From NCBI GenBank assembly GCA_013151775.1, contig JAADHO010000052.1:1-42632 (forward strand): DNA of 42,632 bases, written 5' to 3'. The notes beneath the pieces are model-generated. The model worked only from the letters and a program-made list of their open reading frames with translations, was not told the DNA's origin and made no database searches. This DNA comes from Deltaproteobacteria bacterium (GTDB lineage: Bacteria > Myxococcota_A > Polyangia > Polyangiales > Houyiibacteriaceae). This document shows positions 32,927 through 41,768 of this stretch, in pieces; the first letter of the stretch is position 1, and the number at the start of each line of letters is the position of its first letter. The translations under genes were made by a program, and so were the position numbers.

Positions 32927-33802
32927 ATGAGCTATTTCAGACGCTTCAGGGATCTCGCCCTCGCCCTCATCTTCCTCTTCTTGCCCTTCCTCGTGCTGAA
33001 GGCCCACCTCGCCAAGCCGGGTGAGCAGAGCGCCCTCGACTCGGGCATCCTGAATTTCTCGGCGCCCCTGCAGTGGGTTTCCACCGAGGCCGCACGCGCG
33101 GCGTCCGACGTGATCGAGGATTACGTCTACCTGGTCGATGTGAAGCGCGAGAACGAGCGCCTTCAGCTCGAGAACGAGCGCCTGCGCGACGAGGCTCGCG
33201 CCCTGCGCTTGGCCGGGCGTGAGAATGGTCGACTCCGAAACCTGGTGGGCCTACGCGAGCGTCTAGGTGGCGAGGCCGTCAGCGCAGAGGTGATCGCCAA
33301 GGAGATCTCACACTTCTTTCGCGTCACACGCATCCGCATCGATCGCGGAGAGCGGGACTTCGTCCGCAGTGGCATGCCCGTGGTCTCGACACAGGGCCTC
33401 GTGGGTCAGGTGCGCCGCACATGGGGACGCTACGCGGACGTGCTCCTGACGGTCGACCGCACGAGCGCCATCGACGTGGTTGTGCAGCGCACGGGCGCGC
33501 GCGGCATGCTGCGCGGCACGGGTGAGGACGACCGCTACGTCTGCCGCATCCAATATCTCGAGCGCGAGGATGAAGTGCGCGTCGGAGACGAAGTCTACAC
33601 CTCGGGAATGGGTCAGCGCTTCCCGGCGTCTATCCTCGTGGGCTATGTGACCAACGTACGGCAGCGCGACTTCGGCCTGTATCAAGAGGCCGAGGTCACT
33701 CCCTCCGTGCGCTTCTCGAGCCTCGAACAGGTGTTGATCCTCGGCAGCGGCTCGCGACAGCAGGAGGCCGTGGGAGGTGCCGAAGACGAGGAGGCTCCCT
33801 AG
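32927..33802 (+). CDS. mreC: Cell-shape protein MreC
   Basis: 291 residues. One N-terminal membrane helix (about 10-27), a coiled coil (residues 60-105, KRENERLQLENERLRDEARALR), and a beta-domain with VGQV...VLLTVD, YVTNVRQRDFGLYQEAEV typical of MreC. It is a periplasmic scaffold linking MreB to the wall enzymes. The C-terminus is Glu-rich. mreD starts at the base after its stop. Confidence 0.93.
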   Translation: MSYFRRFRDLALALIFLFLPFLVLKAHLAKPGEQSALDSGILNFSAPLQWVSTEAARAASDVIEDYVYLVDVKRENERLQLENERLRDEARALRLAGRENGRLRNLVGLRERLGGEAVSAEVIAKEISHFFRVTRIRIDRGERDFVRSGMPVVSTQGLVGQVRRTWGRYADVLLTVDRTSAIDVVVQRTGARGMLRGTGEDDRYVCRIQYLEREDEVRVGDEVYTSGMGQRFPASILVGYVTNVRQRDFGLYQEAEVTPSVRFSSLEQVLILGSGSRQQEAVGGAEDEEAP

Positions 33803-34348
33803 ATGGCTGTCTTCCTCTCGAGCGCGCTGATGTTCGCCTTTGGCTTCGGCCTCTTGATCTTGCAGTCGTCCTTGGCCGTGCTCTTCGGTAACCACTCCTA
33901 TGCGCCGAACCTGATCCTGCCCATCGCGATCTTTCTCGGCGTCTCGCCCGACGTGCAGCTCGGACGCGGCGCCGCTCTGGCCTTCAGCCTCGGGTACGTT
34001 CTCGACCTCTTCTCCGGCAACCGCCTGGGCCTCGCCACCTTCCTGATGGTCGCCACCTTCATCCTGACGCGAGTAGCGGGGCTCCGGCTCTTCCTTCGCG
34101 GCCCACTCTTTCAAGTGGCGCTGACCTTCCTCGTCAGCCTCTTGATCGGGGGCGCGAGTCTGGCGCTGCGGGCGGTCTTCGAGCACCAGCCGCCCTTCGA
34201 GATCGGCGGCGCGCTCTCCACCGGGCTCGATCTGATCGGCCCCGCCATGGTCACCGCCATCGCCGCGCCGCTGATCTTCGCGCCGGCGCGTCGCATCGAG
34301 GCCATCGGCTCACGTCGCCGCGACGAGACGCGGGCGACGACTCCGTGA
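33803..34348 (+). CDS. mreD: Cell-shape membrane protein MreD
   Basis: 181 residues, about five or six membrane helices, basic C-terminus. The identification rests on position between mreC and mrdA and on the hydrophobic profile with the PNLILPIAIFLGVSPDVQLGRGAALAFSLGYVLDLFSGNRLG region (shown in part), typical of MreD. It spans the inner membrane and completes the MreBCD complex. Its stop overlaps the GTG start of mrdA by four bases (GTGA). Confidence 0.85.
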   Translation: MAVFLSSALMFAFGFGLLILQSSLAVLFGNHSYAPNLILPIAIFLGVSPDVQLGRGAALAFSLGYVLDLFSGNRLGLATFLMVATFILTRVAGLRLFLRGPLFQVALTFLVSLLIGGASLALRAVFEHQPPFEIGGALSTGLDLIGPAMVTAIAAPLIFAPARRIEAIGSRRRDETRATTP

Positions 34349-36228
34349 CGCTGCTCTCCCAGCGACGCGAGGTCGGCGAGTTTCGCAAGCGCTACAAGTG
34401 GATGGCGCTGGTCGCCGTGCTCGCCCTCGGGGGGCTGTTGATCCGCCAGGGCATGCTCTCCCTGGTCGAATACGACGAGTGGAACCTGCGCGCGCGCCAG
34501 AACATCACCAAGACCATCTCCCTGCCGGCGACGCGCGGGCTGCTGCGCGACACCCAAGGTCACATCATCGCGGACAACCGCCCCTCCTACGATGTGTTCA
34601 TCACGCCTCAATTCATGGATCCCGAGCGCGATGTCGACACCCTCGCGCGGCTGATGGACCTCACGGAGGACGCAAAGGAGAGCCTGCGCGCCCGGCTCGA
34701 TGCCGTCCCTCTCAGGCGTCGCACGCACCAGATCCGCATGTTCACGGACATCAGCCGTGACCAACTCGCCGCCCTCTCGACCCACGCCCGAGAGCTGCCC
34801 GGCGTGGACGTCGTGGCCACCCCCGTGCGCCGCTATCCCTACGGTTCCCTGGCCGCCCACGCCATCGGATACTTGAACGAGGTCAGCGCCGACGATCTCG
34901 CGGCGCATCCCGGCGAAGGCTATCGAGCAGGAGACGTGATCGGCCGCACGGGCGTCGAGCACGCGTTCGAGAGCTATCTGCGTGGACACCGTGGCTTCCG
35001 GCGCATCCTGGTCGACGCGCGCGGCCGGCATCAAGAGGACCACGGCGGACTCGCGCCCGTGCGTGAGACCACGGAGGAGCCGATCCCTGGTCGTGATCTC
35101 GTGCTCACCCTCGACATGGATCTGATGAACCGCATCCAGCGCGCCTTTCGCGGCCAACCCTCGGGCGCCGTGGTCGTGGTCGAGGTGCACACCGGTCGCA
35201 TCCGCGCGCTCTACTCCAAGCCCTCCTACGATCTCGGCGAGATCAGCGGACACCTCACGGCGGAACGCTACCGCGAGCTGCTCGACGATCCCTTCCGGCC
35301 GCTGATCGACAAGACCATCTATGCCAGCTATTTCCCGGGCTCGACCTTCAAGCCCTTCACCGCGCTCGCGGCCCTCGAGCTTCCGGGCTTCGACCCGGAG
35401 CATCGCTACAACTGCCCGGGCTATTTCGAGATCGGCCATCAGCGGCTGCGCTGCACCTCGGTGCATGGCGACGTCGGGCTGCACCCTGCGCTGGTCCACT
35501 CCTGCAACGTCTACTTCTGGCACATTGGAGAGCTCGTGGGACTCGAGCGCCTGAACACCTTCGCCAGAGACTTCGGCCTAGGAGCGCGCACTGGTGTGGG
35601 CATCAACGCCGAGTCCTCGGGCTTCCTGGCGGACCGCGACTGGTACGTGGAGCACTATGGCCGTTTCAAGACGGGCTACACGCTCAACACTGCCATCGGG
35701 CAGGGCAACACCCGCGCCACCGTGTTGCAGATGGCATTGGCCTATGCGGCGCTGGCGAATGGCGGCGACGTGTACGCACCTCAGCTCGTCGAGGCGATGC
35801 GCGCCCCGGACGGCACGACCATCGAGGAATTTCCGCCGCGTCTTCGACATCACATCAACGTCACACCCGAGCACCTCGCCGAGGTCGTCAGCGGTATGCG
35901 GGGCGTGGTCAACGAGGTGGGCGGGACCGCCTACGCCGCGCGCATCGAGGGCGGCGTGACCGTCGCGGGCAAGACGGGCACGGCGGAGGTGGCGCGCCGC
36001 AGGTTCCGGCATCGCGACCCCCGGCGAGCCTGGTACTTCAACCGCAGCCACGCCTGGTTTGGTGGCTTCGCGCCAGCCGATGATCCCGAGATCGCCATCA
36101 TCGTGCTGGTCGAACACGGCGGCGCCGGCGGGCGCACTGCCGCGCCCATCGCCATGCGCGTGATCCAAGACTACCTCGGCGGACGCGCCGACCAGAGCGC
36201 CTCGAACGCTGCACCGGGGGGTGGCTGA
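34345..36228 (+). CDS. mrdA: Penicillin-binding protein 2 (peptidoglycan transpeptidase)
   Basis: 627 residues. GTG start overlapping mreD's stop. One membrane anchor (about 19-35), a dimerisation domain (residues 55-240, ending PIPGRDLVLTLD), then a transpeptidase domain with the three active-site motifs: S333-T-F-K336, S386-C-N388 and K543-T-G545. Cross-links peptidoglycan during lateral wall growth with RodA as glycosyltransferase partner. The next gene shares one base (TGATG), so they are co-translated. Confidence 0.95.
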   Translation: MTLLSQRREVGEFRKRYKWMALVAVLALGGLLIRQGMLSLVEYDEWNLRARQNITKTISLPATRGLLRDTQGHIIADNRPSYDVFITPQFMDPERDVDTLARLMDLTEDAKESLRARLDAVPLRRRTHQIRMFTDISRDQLAALSTHARELPGVDVVATPVRRYPYGSLAAHAIGYLNEVSADDLAAHPGEGYRAGDVIGRTGVEHAFESYLRGHRGFRRILVDARGRHQEDHGGLAPVRETTEEPIPGRDLVLTLDMDLMNRIQRAFRGQPSGAVVVVEVHTGRIRALYSKPSYDLGEISGHLTAERYRELLDDPFRPLIDKTIYASYFPGSTFKPFTALAALELPGFDPEHRYNCPGYFEIGHQRLRCTSVHGDVGLHPALVHSCNVYFWHIGELVGLERLNTFARDFGLGARTGVGINAESSGFLADRDWYVEHYGRFKTGYTLNTAIGQGNTRATVLQMALAYAALANGGDVYAPQLVEAMRAPDGTTIEEFPPRLRHHINVTPEHLAEVVSGMRGVVNEVGGTAYAARIEGGVTVAGKTGTAEVARRRFRHRDPRRAWYFNRSHAWFGGFAPADDPEIAIIVLVEHGGAGGRTAAPIAMRVIQDYLGGRADQSASNAAPGGG

Positions 36229-37340
36229 TGGCCCTCGTCCGCACCATGCGCGATCAGTTCGATTGGGCGCTCTTCGTCGCTGTGGCGGCGGTCTCCGTGC
36301 TTGGCGTGATCAACCTCTACTCCGCCACCAGCGCCAGCCCCGGCCACGCGGACCTCTACATTCAACAGATCTACTGGCTCACCCTCGGCGCGGGCGTCGC
36401 GACCTTGATCGCGTCCATCGACTACCGGCACTACGAACGCTACGGCTGGGTCGCCTATGGCGTGGGCATCGTGCTCTTGATCCTCGTCTTCCTGCTCGGG
36501 CGCAGCATCCGCGGCTCGACCCGCTGGATCCCCATCGGCGGATTCAGCCTTCAGCCCAGCGAGCTGATGAAGGTCTTCTTGATCATCGCCCTGGCGAAGT
36601 ATCTGCACAACGACCCGAAAACCGGCGGACGCACGCTGAAGGATTTGGTCGTACCAGGGCTGATCCTCGCGTTGCCCATGGTGCTGATCCTGAAGCAACC
36701 CGATCTTGGAACTGCGCTCATCTGTGCCTTCGTCTTCGGCACGATCATGGTGCTGACGAACCTGAAGCTGCGCTCACTCTTCATGCTCTTCCTCGGCTTC
36801 GCCGTCAGCGCACCCTTGACCTGGTTTTACCTGCTCGAAGACTACCAAATCGGGCGTATCGTCTCGTTCTGGAATCGCATCTTCGGCAACGATCAGGATG
36901 TTCTCGATTCAGGTTGGCACACGCATCAATCGCTGATCGCGATTGGAAGTGGCGGGTTCTGGGGCAAGGGATTCATGCGTGGAACACAAAACCAGTTTCA
37001 CTTTCTCCCAGATCAGCAGAGTGACTTCCCCTTCGCCGTGTGGTCAGAGGAGCACGGCTTCGCTGGCGCCGTCGTCCTGATCGGCCTCTATCTCTTCCTC
37101 GTGCTCTGGGGCCTGCGCATCGCGTCGCAGGCTAAGGATCGCTTTGGCGCCGTGGTCGCTGTGGGCGTGTCGGCCCTGATCTTCTGGCACGCGGTGATCA
37201 ACTTCGGGATGGTCATGGGCATCTTGCCCGTCGTCGGGCTGACTCTGCCCTTCTTCTCCTACGGCGGCTCGAGCGTGCTCACCATGATGATGGGAGTCGG
37301 CCTGCTGATGAACGTCTCCATGCGCCGCTTCTCCTTCTGA
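36228..37340 (+). CDS. rodA: SEDS-family peptidoglycan glycosyltransferase RodA
   Basis: 370 residues, about ten membrane helices. SEDS signatures are seen: IRGSTRWIPIGGFSLQPSEL, KQPDLGTALI and a large extracellular loop with SGWHTHQSLIAIGSGG, FLPDQQSDFPFAVWSEEHG, where the catalytic Asp resides. RodA polymerises glycan strands with MrdA. It is the last gene of the rod-shape operon, convergent with the sigma-54 activator gene five bases away. Confidence 0.95.
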   Translation: MALVRTMRDQFDWALFVAVAAVSVLGVINLYSATSASPGHADLYIQQIYWLTLGAGVATLIASIDYRHYERYGWVAYGVGIVLLILVFLLGRSIRGSTRWIPIGGFSLQPSELMKVFLIIALAKYLHNDPKTGGRTLKDLVVPGLILALPMVLILKQPDLGTALICAFVFGTIMVLTNLKLRSLFMLFLGFAVSAPLTWFYLLEDYQIGRIVSFWNRIFGNDQDVLDSGWHTHQSLIAIGSGGFWGKGFMRGTQNQFHFLPDQQSDFPFAVWSEEHGFAGAVVLIGLYLFLVLWGLRIASQAKDRFGAVVAVGVSALIFWHAVINFGMVMGILPVVGLTLPFFSYGGSSVLTMMMGVGLLMNVSMRRFSF

Positions 37341-37345
37341 CGCCA

Positions 37346-39211
37346 TCAGCTCGGATCCGCGGACTCCATCTGTTTGAGGCGGCGCCAGAGCGTGGTGCGG
37401 CCGATGCCGAGCAGCTTTGCGGCGGCGGCGCGTCGGTACTTGGTCTGTTCGAGGGCGCGCCGGATCTCGTCATCCGTGGGCCAGCGTGACGCGAGGGTCG
37501 CGGCGGGCGCTGTGGGGACGCTGAGCGCGGGCGCTGTGGGGACGCTGAGCGCGGGCGCTGTGGCTGGCTCGGGTCGCTCGGCCGGGACGTCTTCGGGACC
37601 GCCCGCGTGGTCACGCCCGGCAGTCGCCCCCACGACCTCCGCGGGTAGATCCTCGCGATGGATCGTCTGCCCCTCGCACACGGCGTTGGCGTACTCGAGG
37701 GCGTTCTCGAGCTGACGTACGTTGCCGGGCCAGTCGTGGGAGAGCAGGGCGCGCATGGCCGGTGGCGAGAGCCTGAGCGAGCGCCCGCGGCGTTGCCCGA
37801 TGCGCTCGAGCAGCTCGGCGATCAACAGCTCCACATCCTCGCGTCGCGCGCGCAGAGGCGGCAACCAGATGGGCACCACGTCGAGGCGATAGTAGAGGTC
37901 CTCGCGGAAGCGGCCTTGGGCCACGCGCTCGAGCAGGTCGTGGTTCGTCGCAGCCACCACGCGCGCCTCGAAGCGACGGGTCTTGGTCTCGCCCACGCGC
38001 TCGAAGACGCGCTCCTGCAGCACGCGCAAGAGCTTCACCTGCAGTGGCAGGGGCATGTCGCCGATCTCGTCGAGCAAGATGGTGCCGCGCCCCACCACCT
38101 CGAAGCGCCCGAGCTTGTCGCGGATGGCGCCCGTGAACGCGCCCCGCGCGTGTCCGAAGAGCTCGCTCTCCAGCAGATCCGCCGGCAGCGCGCCGCAGTT
38201 CACGGCGGCGAAGCTCTCGTTGGCACGCGACGACCGGGCGTGAACGGCACGCGCCACCAGCTCCTTGCCGGTCCCGCTCTCGCCCGTGATCAACACGCTC
38301 GCGTCGCTGTCGTGCAGGTGCTCGATCAATTCGAAGATGCGGCGCATGCGCGGCGAGCGCGCGACCATGCCCTCGAAGCGCATGGCTCCGTCCTCCGCCC
38401 CGGCCTCGGTGGGCGTCTCGGGGCGCAGCACCACCAACACATGGGGCGAGCGTCCCGGCGCCGGCGCGCAGTCCGCCTCGATGAGATAGGGCGCCGCCGT
38501 GACAGACACCGCCCGATCCTCGCCCGCCACGTCGCGCAAGATCGCGCGCCAGCCCTCGCGTCGCTCACCCGCCTCGAGCGCCGCGCGGAAGTGACTGCCT
38601 TCACCGAAGAGCTCCTCGCCCAGATGCTCACTCGCGTTCTCCCCGGCCAGATCGTCCACGCCTCGACCCACCAGCTCGGCGAAGGCGGTGGAGGCGCGAC
38701 GGATGATCATGTCCGCGTCGAGCAGGAGGTGAGCGCGCCCGAGCGCCCCGAGCATGCGCTCCATGCCCGTCCAAGCGTCCACGCGCGTCTCACCCTCTCT
38801 CAGCTCGTGGAAACGCTCCACGGCGCCGAACACCACTCCCTGCGCGTTGCGCAGCACGCTAGCCGTCTTGACGATGCGCGTCTCCTGCCCGTCCGCGCGG
38901 AAGAGATCCAGCGGCACGTGGTCGATGCGACCCCGCTCGAAGACTCCACACGAGGCCAGGCAGCTCGCACACTTGATGCCCGCTAGACAGTGACGCCCGA
39001 GCACCTCGGCGCGCTCGAAGCCCGTGATCCGCTCCGCTGCGGCATTGAAGATCAAGAGCGTGCGCTCCCGGTCCACCACGATCAGCCCCTCGTCCATGCT
39101 GTCCGCCACCGCCTCGAGCAACGCGAGCTCGCCGCCCACAGACGTCGCCATCTGTCGGAGCTGCGCTCTCGCTTGGGCCCGCCTCAGCTCGCCGCCGTGC
39201 TCTCTCTCCAT
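37346..39211 (-). CDS. Sigma-54-dependent activator with two PAS domains
   Basis: 621 residues from the ATG at 39211; a GTG at 39244 would add 11 residues and overlap an activator-type palindrome. PAS 1 (about 30-130) carries HCLAGIKCASCLASCGVF, a Cys-rich segment often found in sensors of redox or metal/sulfur signals. A second PAS-like domain lies at about 150-250. The AAA+ domain (about 275-500) has GESGTGKE, GAFTGA (the sigma-54 contact loop) and a Walker B DEIGDM. A Pro/Ala-rich linker with a short repeat precedes a Fis-type helix-turn-helix (RRAAAAKLLGIGRTTLWRRL). Divergent from the sulfide-oxidation operon, which has a sigma-54 promoter, so it probably activates it. Confidence 0.88.
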   Translation of the reverse strand: MEREHGGELRRAQARAQLRQMATSVGGELALLEAVADSMDEGLIVVDRERTLLIFNAAAERITGFERAEVLGRHCLAGIKCASCLASCGVFERGRIDHVPLDLFRADGQETRIVKTASVLRNAQGVVFGAVERFHELREGETRVDAWTGMERMLGALGRAHLLLDADMIIRRASTAFAELVGRGVDDLAGENASEHLGEELFGEGSHFRAALEAGERREGWRAILRDVAGEDRAVSVTAAPYLIEADCAPAPGRSPHVLVVLRPETPTEAGAEDGAMRFEGMVARSPRMRRIFELIEHLHDSDASVLITGESGTGKELVARAVHARSSRANESFAAVNCGALPADLLESELFGHARGAFTGAIRDKLGRFEVVGRGTILLDEIGDMPLPLQVKLLRVLQERVFERVGETKTRRFEARVVAATNHDLLERVAQGRFREDLYYRLDVVPIWLPPLRARREDVELLIAELLERIGQRRGRSLRLSPPAMRALLSHDWPGNVRQLENALEYANAVCEGQTIHREDLPAEVVGATAGRDHAGGPEDVPAERPEPATAPALSVPTAPALSVPTAPAATLASRWPTDDEIRRALEQTKYRRAAAAKLLGIGRTTLWRRLKQMESADPS

Positions 39212-39232
39212 GCAGTCAGTATTGGACGCGCT

Positions 39233-39308
39233 CAAACGTTCCACAAGGGGGCCACGAAACGTTTCGACACGTTTCGCTCCGTTCCATTACGAACGAACGA
39301 AACGTTCC
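39233..39308. promoter_or_regulatory. Repeated GAAACGTTYC sites (candidate activator sites)
   Basis: CAAACGTTCC (39233-39242), GAAACGTTTC (39256-39265, inside a perfect 12-bp palindrome CGAAACGTTTCG at 39255-39266), a half site ACACGTTTCG just after it, and GAAACGTTCC (39299-39308). The spacings of 23 and 43 bases are close to two and four helical turns. They lie 51-126 bases before the -24 element of the SQR operon and just upstream of the activator's own start, so self-regulation is possible. Confidence 0.62.
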
Positions 39309-39358
39309 GCTCATGGCGCCGTCTCGGAAATATGCCTGTAATCATAGGGTTTTATACT

Positions 39359-39374
39359 TGGCCCAGGCTTTGCG
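39359..39374 (+). promoter_or_regulatory. Sigma-54 promoter of the sulfide-oxidation operon
   Basis: TGGCCCAGGCTTTGCG matches TGGCACG-N4-TTGCW apart from two positions, with exact GG/GC spacing. Ends 40 bases before the GTG at 39415. Confidence 0.74.
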
Positions 39375-39414
39375 ATAGAAGCACACTGAACGACGTGAAA
39401 CACGAGGAGACGAC

Positions 39415-40650
39415 GTGAAGAAGCTCTTGATCCTGGGCGCCGGTACTGCCGGAACGATGATGGCCAACAAGCTGCGGCGCAGGCTCGACCCCGTGGAGTG
39501 GGAGATCACCATCGTGGATCCCGACCCCATCCACTACTACCAACCCGGCTTCCTCTTCGTGCCCTTCGGCGTGTACGAGAGCCACGAGCTGAAGCGCCCG
39601 AAGACCGAGTTTTTGCCCGCCGGCGTGACGCTGCGCGCCGAGACGGTCGAGGTGGTGGAGCCCGACAAGAAGCGCGTGAAGCTTCAGGGACGCACGGAGT
39701 ACCTTCACTACGACGTGCTGATCGTCGCCACGGGCACCCAGATTCAACCCGGCGAGACCGAGGGCTTGCTCGGCGAGGGCTGGCGCAAGGACATCTTCGA
39801 CTTCTACTCCTTCGACGGCTCCGCGGCGCTGCGCAAGAAGCTGCAACACTTCGAGGGCGGGCGCGTGGTGCTCAACGTCGCCGAGATGCCCATCAAGTGT
39901 CCCGTGGCGCCCCTCGAGTTCCTCTTCCTCGCGGACTACTACTTCCACACGCAGGGCATCCGCGACAAGGTCGAGCTCGTCTACGCCACGCCCCTCGACG
40001 CCGCCTTCACCAAGCCGCGCGCGGCGGAGCTGCTCGGCGGTCTACTCGAGCAGAAGGGCGTGAAGGTCGTCCCCGATTTCAACCTCTCCGAGGTGAAGGC
40101 GGGCGAGAAGAAGATCGCCTCCTACGACGGCAAGGAGCTCGACTACGACCTCTTCGTCTCCATCCCCGTGAACATGGGCGACGCTCTGTGGGAGCGCTCG
40201 GGACTCGGCGACGAGCTGAACTACGTAGCGACCGACAAGCACACGCTCGCCGCCAAGCAGATGAAGGACGTCTTCGTGCTCGGTGACGCCACCGACCTGC
40301 CCAGCTCCAAGGCGGGTTCCGTCGCCCACTTCGAGGCCGAGGTGCTGACCGAGAACGTGCTGCGTCAGATCGAAGGTCAGGCGTTGCTGCCCGACTTCGA
40401 CGGACACGCCAACTGCTTCATCGAGTCGGGCTTCGGCAAGGGCCTATTGATCGACTTCAACTACACGACGGAGCCGCTGCCCGGGAAGTTCCCGCTGCCT
40501 GGCGTCGGTCCCTTCTCGCTCTTGGCCGAGAGCAAGATGAACCACTGGGGCAAGATGATGTTCCGCTACGTCTACTGGAATCAGCTGATCCGTGGCGTGG
40601 AGCTGCCCCTCGAGGCGCAGATGGTGATGGCCGGAAAGCAGGCGGCGTGA
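39415..40650 (+). CDS. sqr: Sulfide:quinone oxidoreductase-like flavoprotein
   Basis: 411 residues. GTG start with GAGGAG about 6 bases upstream. FAD/NAD-binding family: LLILGAGTAGTMMANKLRR (4-22) binds FAD ADP, VLIVATGTQ and DVFVLGDATDLPSSKAG are the second nucleotide motif. Two Cys typical of SQR, C162 in IKCPVAP and C334 in HANCFIES, are present; a third is not obvious. SQR oxidises sulfide at the membrane and passes electrons to quinone. The tail after residue 350 is amphipathic and Phe/Leu-rich, as membrane-associating SQR ends are. First gene of a four-gene operon; its stop overlaps the next start. Confidence 0.84.
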   Translation: MKKLLILGAGTAGTMMANKLRRRLDPVEWEITIVDPDPIHYYQPGFLFVPFGVYESHELKRPKTEFLPAGVTLRAETVEVVEPDKKRVKLQGRTEYLHYDVLIVATGTQIQPGETEGLLGEGWRKDIFDFYSFDGSAALRKKLQHFEGGRVVLNVAEMPIKCPVAPLEFLFLADYYFHTQGIRDKVELVYATPLDAAFTKPRAAELLGGLLEQKGVKVVPDFNLSEVKAGEKKIASYDGKELDYDLFVSIPVNMGDALWERSGLGDELNYVATDKHTLAAKQMKDVFVLGDATDLPSSKAGSVAHFEAEVLTENVLRQIEGQALLPDFDGHANCFIESGFGKGLLIDFNYTTEPLPGKFPLPGVGPFSLLAESKMNHWGKMMFRYVYWNQLIRGVELPLEAQMVMAGKQAA

Positions 40651-41414
40651 TGGCCGCCGCGACCCAAATGGCGGTCCCACCCGTGCGCCGGATGAGCACC
40701 CCACAGGGTGAGCGCATGGACGCCATGGATGCCAAGCTCGACATGCTCCTCGAGCAGGTGACGCATCTGAATCGACGTGCGATCGCCATGGAGGAGTTGG
40801 GAAGCGAAGGCGCGCGCATCGCCAAGGACGCCATGCTGGTGGTGCAGGACGAGCTGAGCCAAGTGGAGGATCAGTTCAACACCGAACAGCTCGCCCTGCT
40901 CACGCGTAAGCTGCTACGCAGCACGCCGCGCCTGGTCACGCTGCTCGACACGCTCGAGAGCGTCGACAGCCTGGTGACGGAGGCTGGGCCCTTGGGCAAA
41001 GAGGTGCTCGGAGACCTGGTGGAGCATCTTCAGCTGGCCGAGGAGCGTGGCTACTTCCGTCTGATCCGAGGCGGCATGGACCTCGTGGATCGGGTCGCCA
41101 CGCACTACACGCAAGAGGACATCGACAAGCTCTCGGACAACATCGTCTTCATCCTCGACACGGTGAAGCGCATGACGCAGCCCGAGATCCTCGGCAGCGT
41201 GAATCAGGCCTTCGAGGTGCTCGACCGTCCCGGAGACGAGGTACAGCCCGTGGGCCTCTGGGGGCTGCTGCGCGCCATGCGTGACCCCGAAGTACAGAAT
41301 GGTGTCGGGCTGATGATCGCGGTTCTACGTCAAGTGTCACGCGGGCCCAATGGCGCCGCCACGAATCCAACTGAAACACCAAATCAAAGCGTCGCTGAAG
41401 ACGCAAAGGAGTGA
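40650..41414 (+). CDS. DUF1641 protein, SQR-operon partner
   Basis: 254 residues from the ATG at 40650, which shares one base with the SQR stop (TGATG). Mostly helical, no signal peptide. The segment RLVTLLDTLESVDSLVTEAGPLGKEVL and EILGSVNQAFEVLDRPGDEVQPVGLWGLLRAMRDPEVQNGVGLMIAVLR (in part) match DUF1641, a family found beside SQR and related oxidoreductases. Role unknown; it may help quinone or electron transfer, or assembly. Confidence 0.82.
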   Translation: MAAATQMAVPPVRRMSTPQGERMDAMDAKLDMLLEQVTHLNRRAIAMEELGSEGARIAKDAMLVVQDELSQVEDQFNTEQLALLTRKLLRSTPRLVTLLDTLESVDSLVTEAGPLGKEVLGDLVEHLQLAEERGYFRLIRGGMDLVDRVATHYTQEDIDKLSDNIVFILDTVKRMTQPEILGSVNQAFEVLDRPGDEVQPVGLWGLLRAMRDPEVQNGVGLMIAVLRQVSRGPNGAATNPTETPNQSVAEDAKE

Positions 41415-41416
41415 AC

Positions 41417-41731
41417 ATGCCGAGCATCGATGTCAACGGAACTCCCATCGAGGTCAACGCCGATGGCTTCCTCGTCAATCCAGACGATTGGAACGAGTCC
41501 GCCGCCGGAATCCTAGCCGCGCAGGCGGGGATCAGCCTGACGCCACGTCATTGGGACGTGATCAACTTCTGCCGCAAGGACTTCACCGCGACAGGAAAAT
41601 CCCCCGGCGTGCGCCGTATCACCAAGGTCGGTGGCGTACCCACCAAGGAGATGTACGCGCTCTTCCCCGGCGGCCCCGGAAAGCTCGCCGCGAAGCTGTC
41701 AGGACTCGAGAAGCCCAAGGGCTGTCTCTAA
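41417..41731 (+). CDS. tusE: TusE/DsrC-family sulfur-carrier protein
   Basis: 104 residues from ATG 41417 with AAGGAG 5 bases upstream; a GTG at 41411 overlaps the DUF1641 stop. DsrC/TusE fold: VNADGFLVNPDDWNE and PGVRRITKVGG. The tail ends KPKGCL, the conserved penultimate Cys that carries a persulfide. The second Cys of true DsrC, ten residues upstream, is replaced by Ala/Lys, so this is the single-Cys TusE-like type. A cysteine in NFCRKDF is not the usual partner. Likely sulfur carrier for persulfide from SQR. Confidence 0.82.
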   Translation: MPSIDVNGTPIEVNADGFLVNPDDWNESAAGILAAQAGISLTPRHWDVINFCRKDFTATGKSPGVRRITKVGGVPTKEMYALFPGGPGKLAAKLSGLEKPKGCL

Positions 41732-41768
41732 ACAGAACACCGCCCACGTGGCAAAACAGGAGATTATC

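Noticed and set aside
37346-39211. The local sigma-54 activator as the regulator of the TGACC-N5-GGTTACA sites
   Set aside because: Its own and the sulfide operon's upstream region hold different sites (GAAACGTTYC), and none of the TGACC-type pairs.
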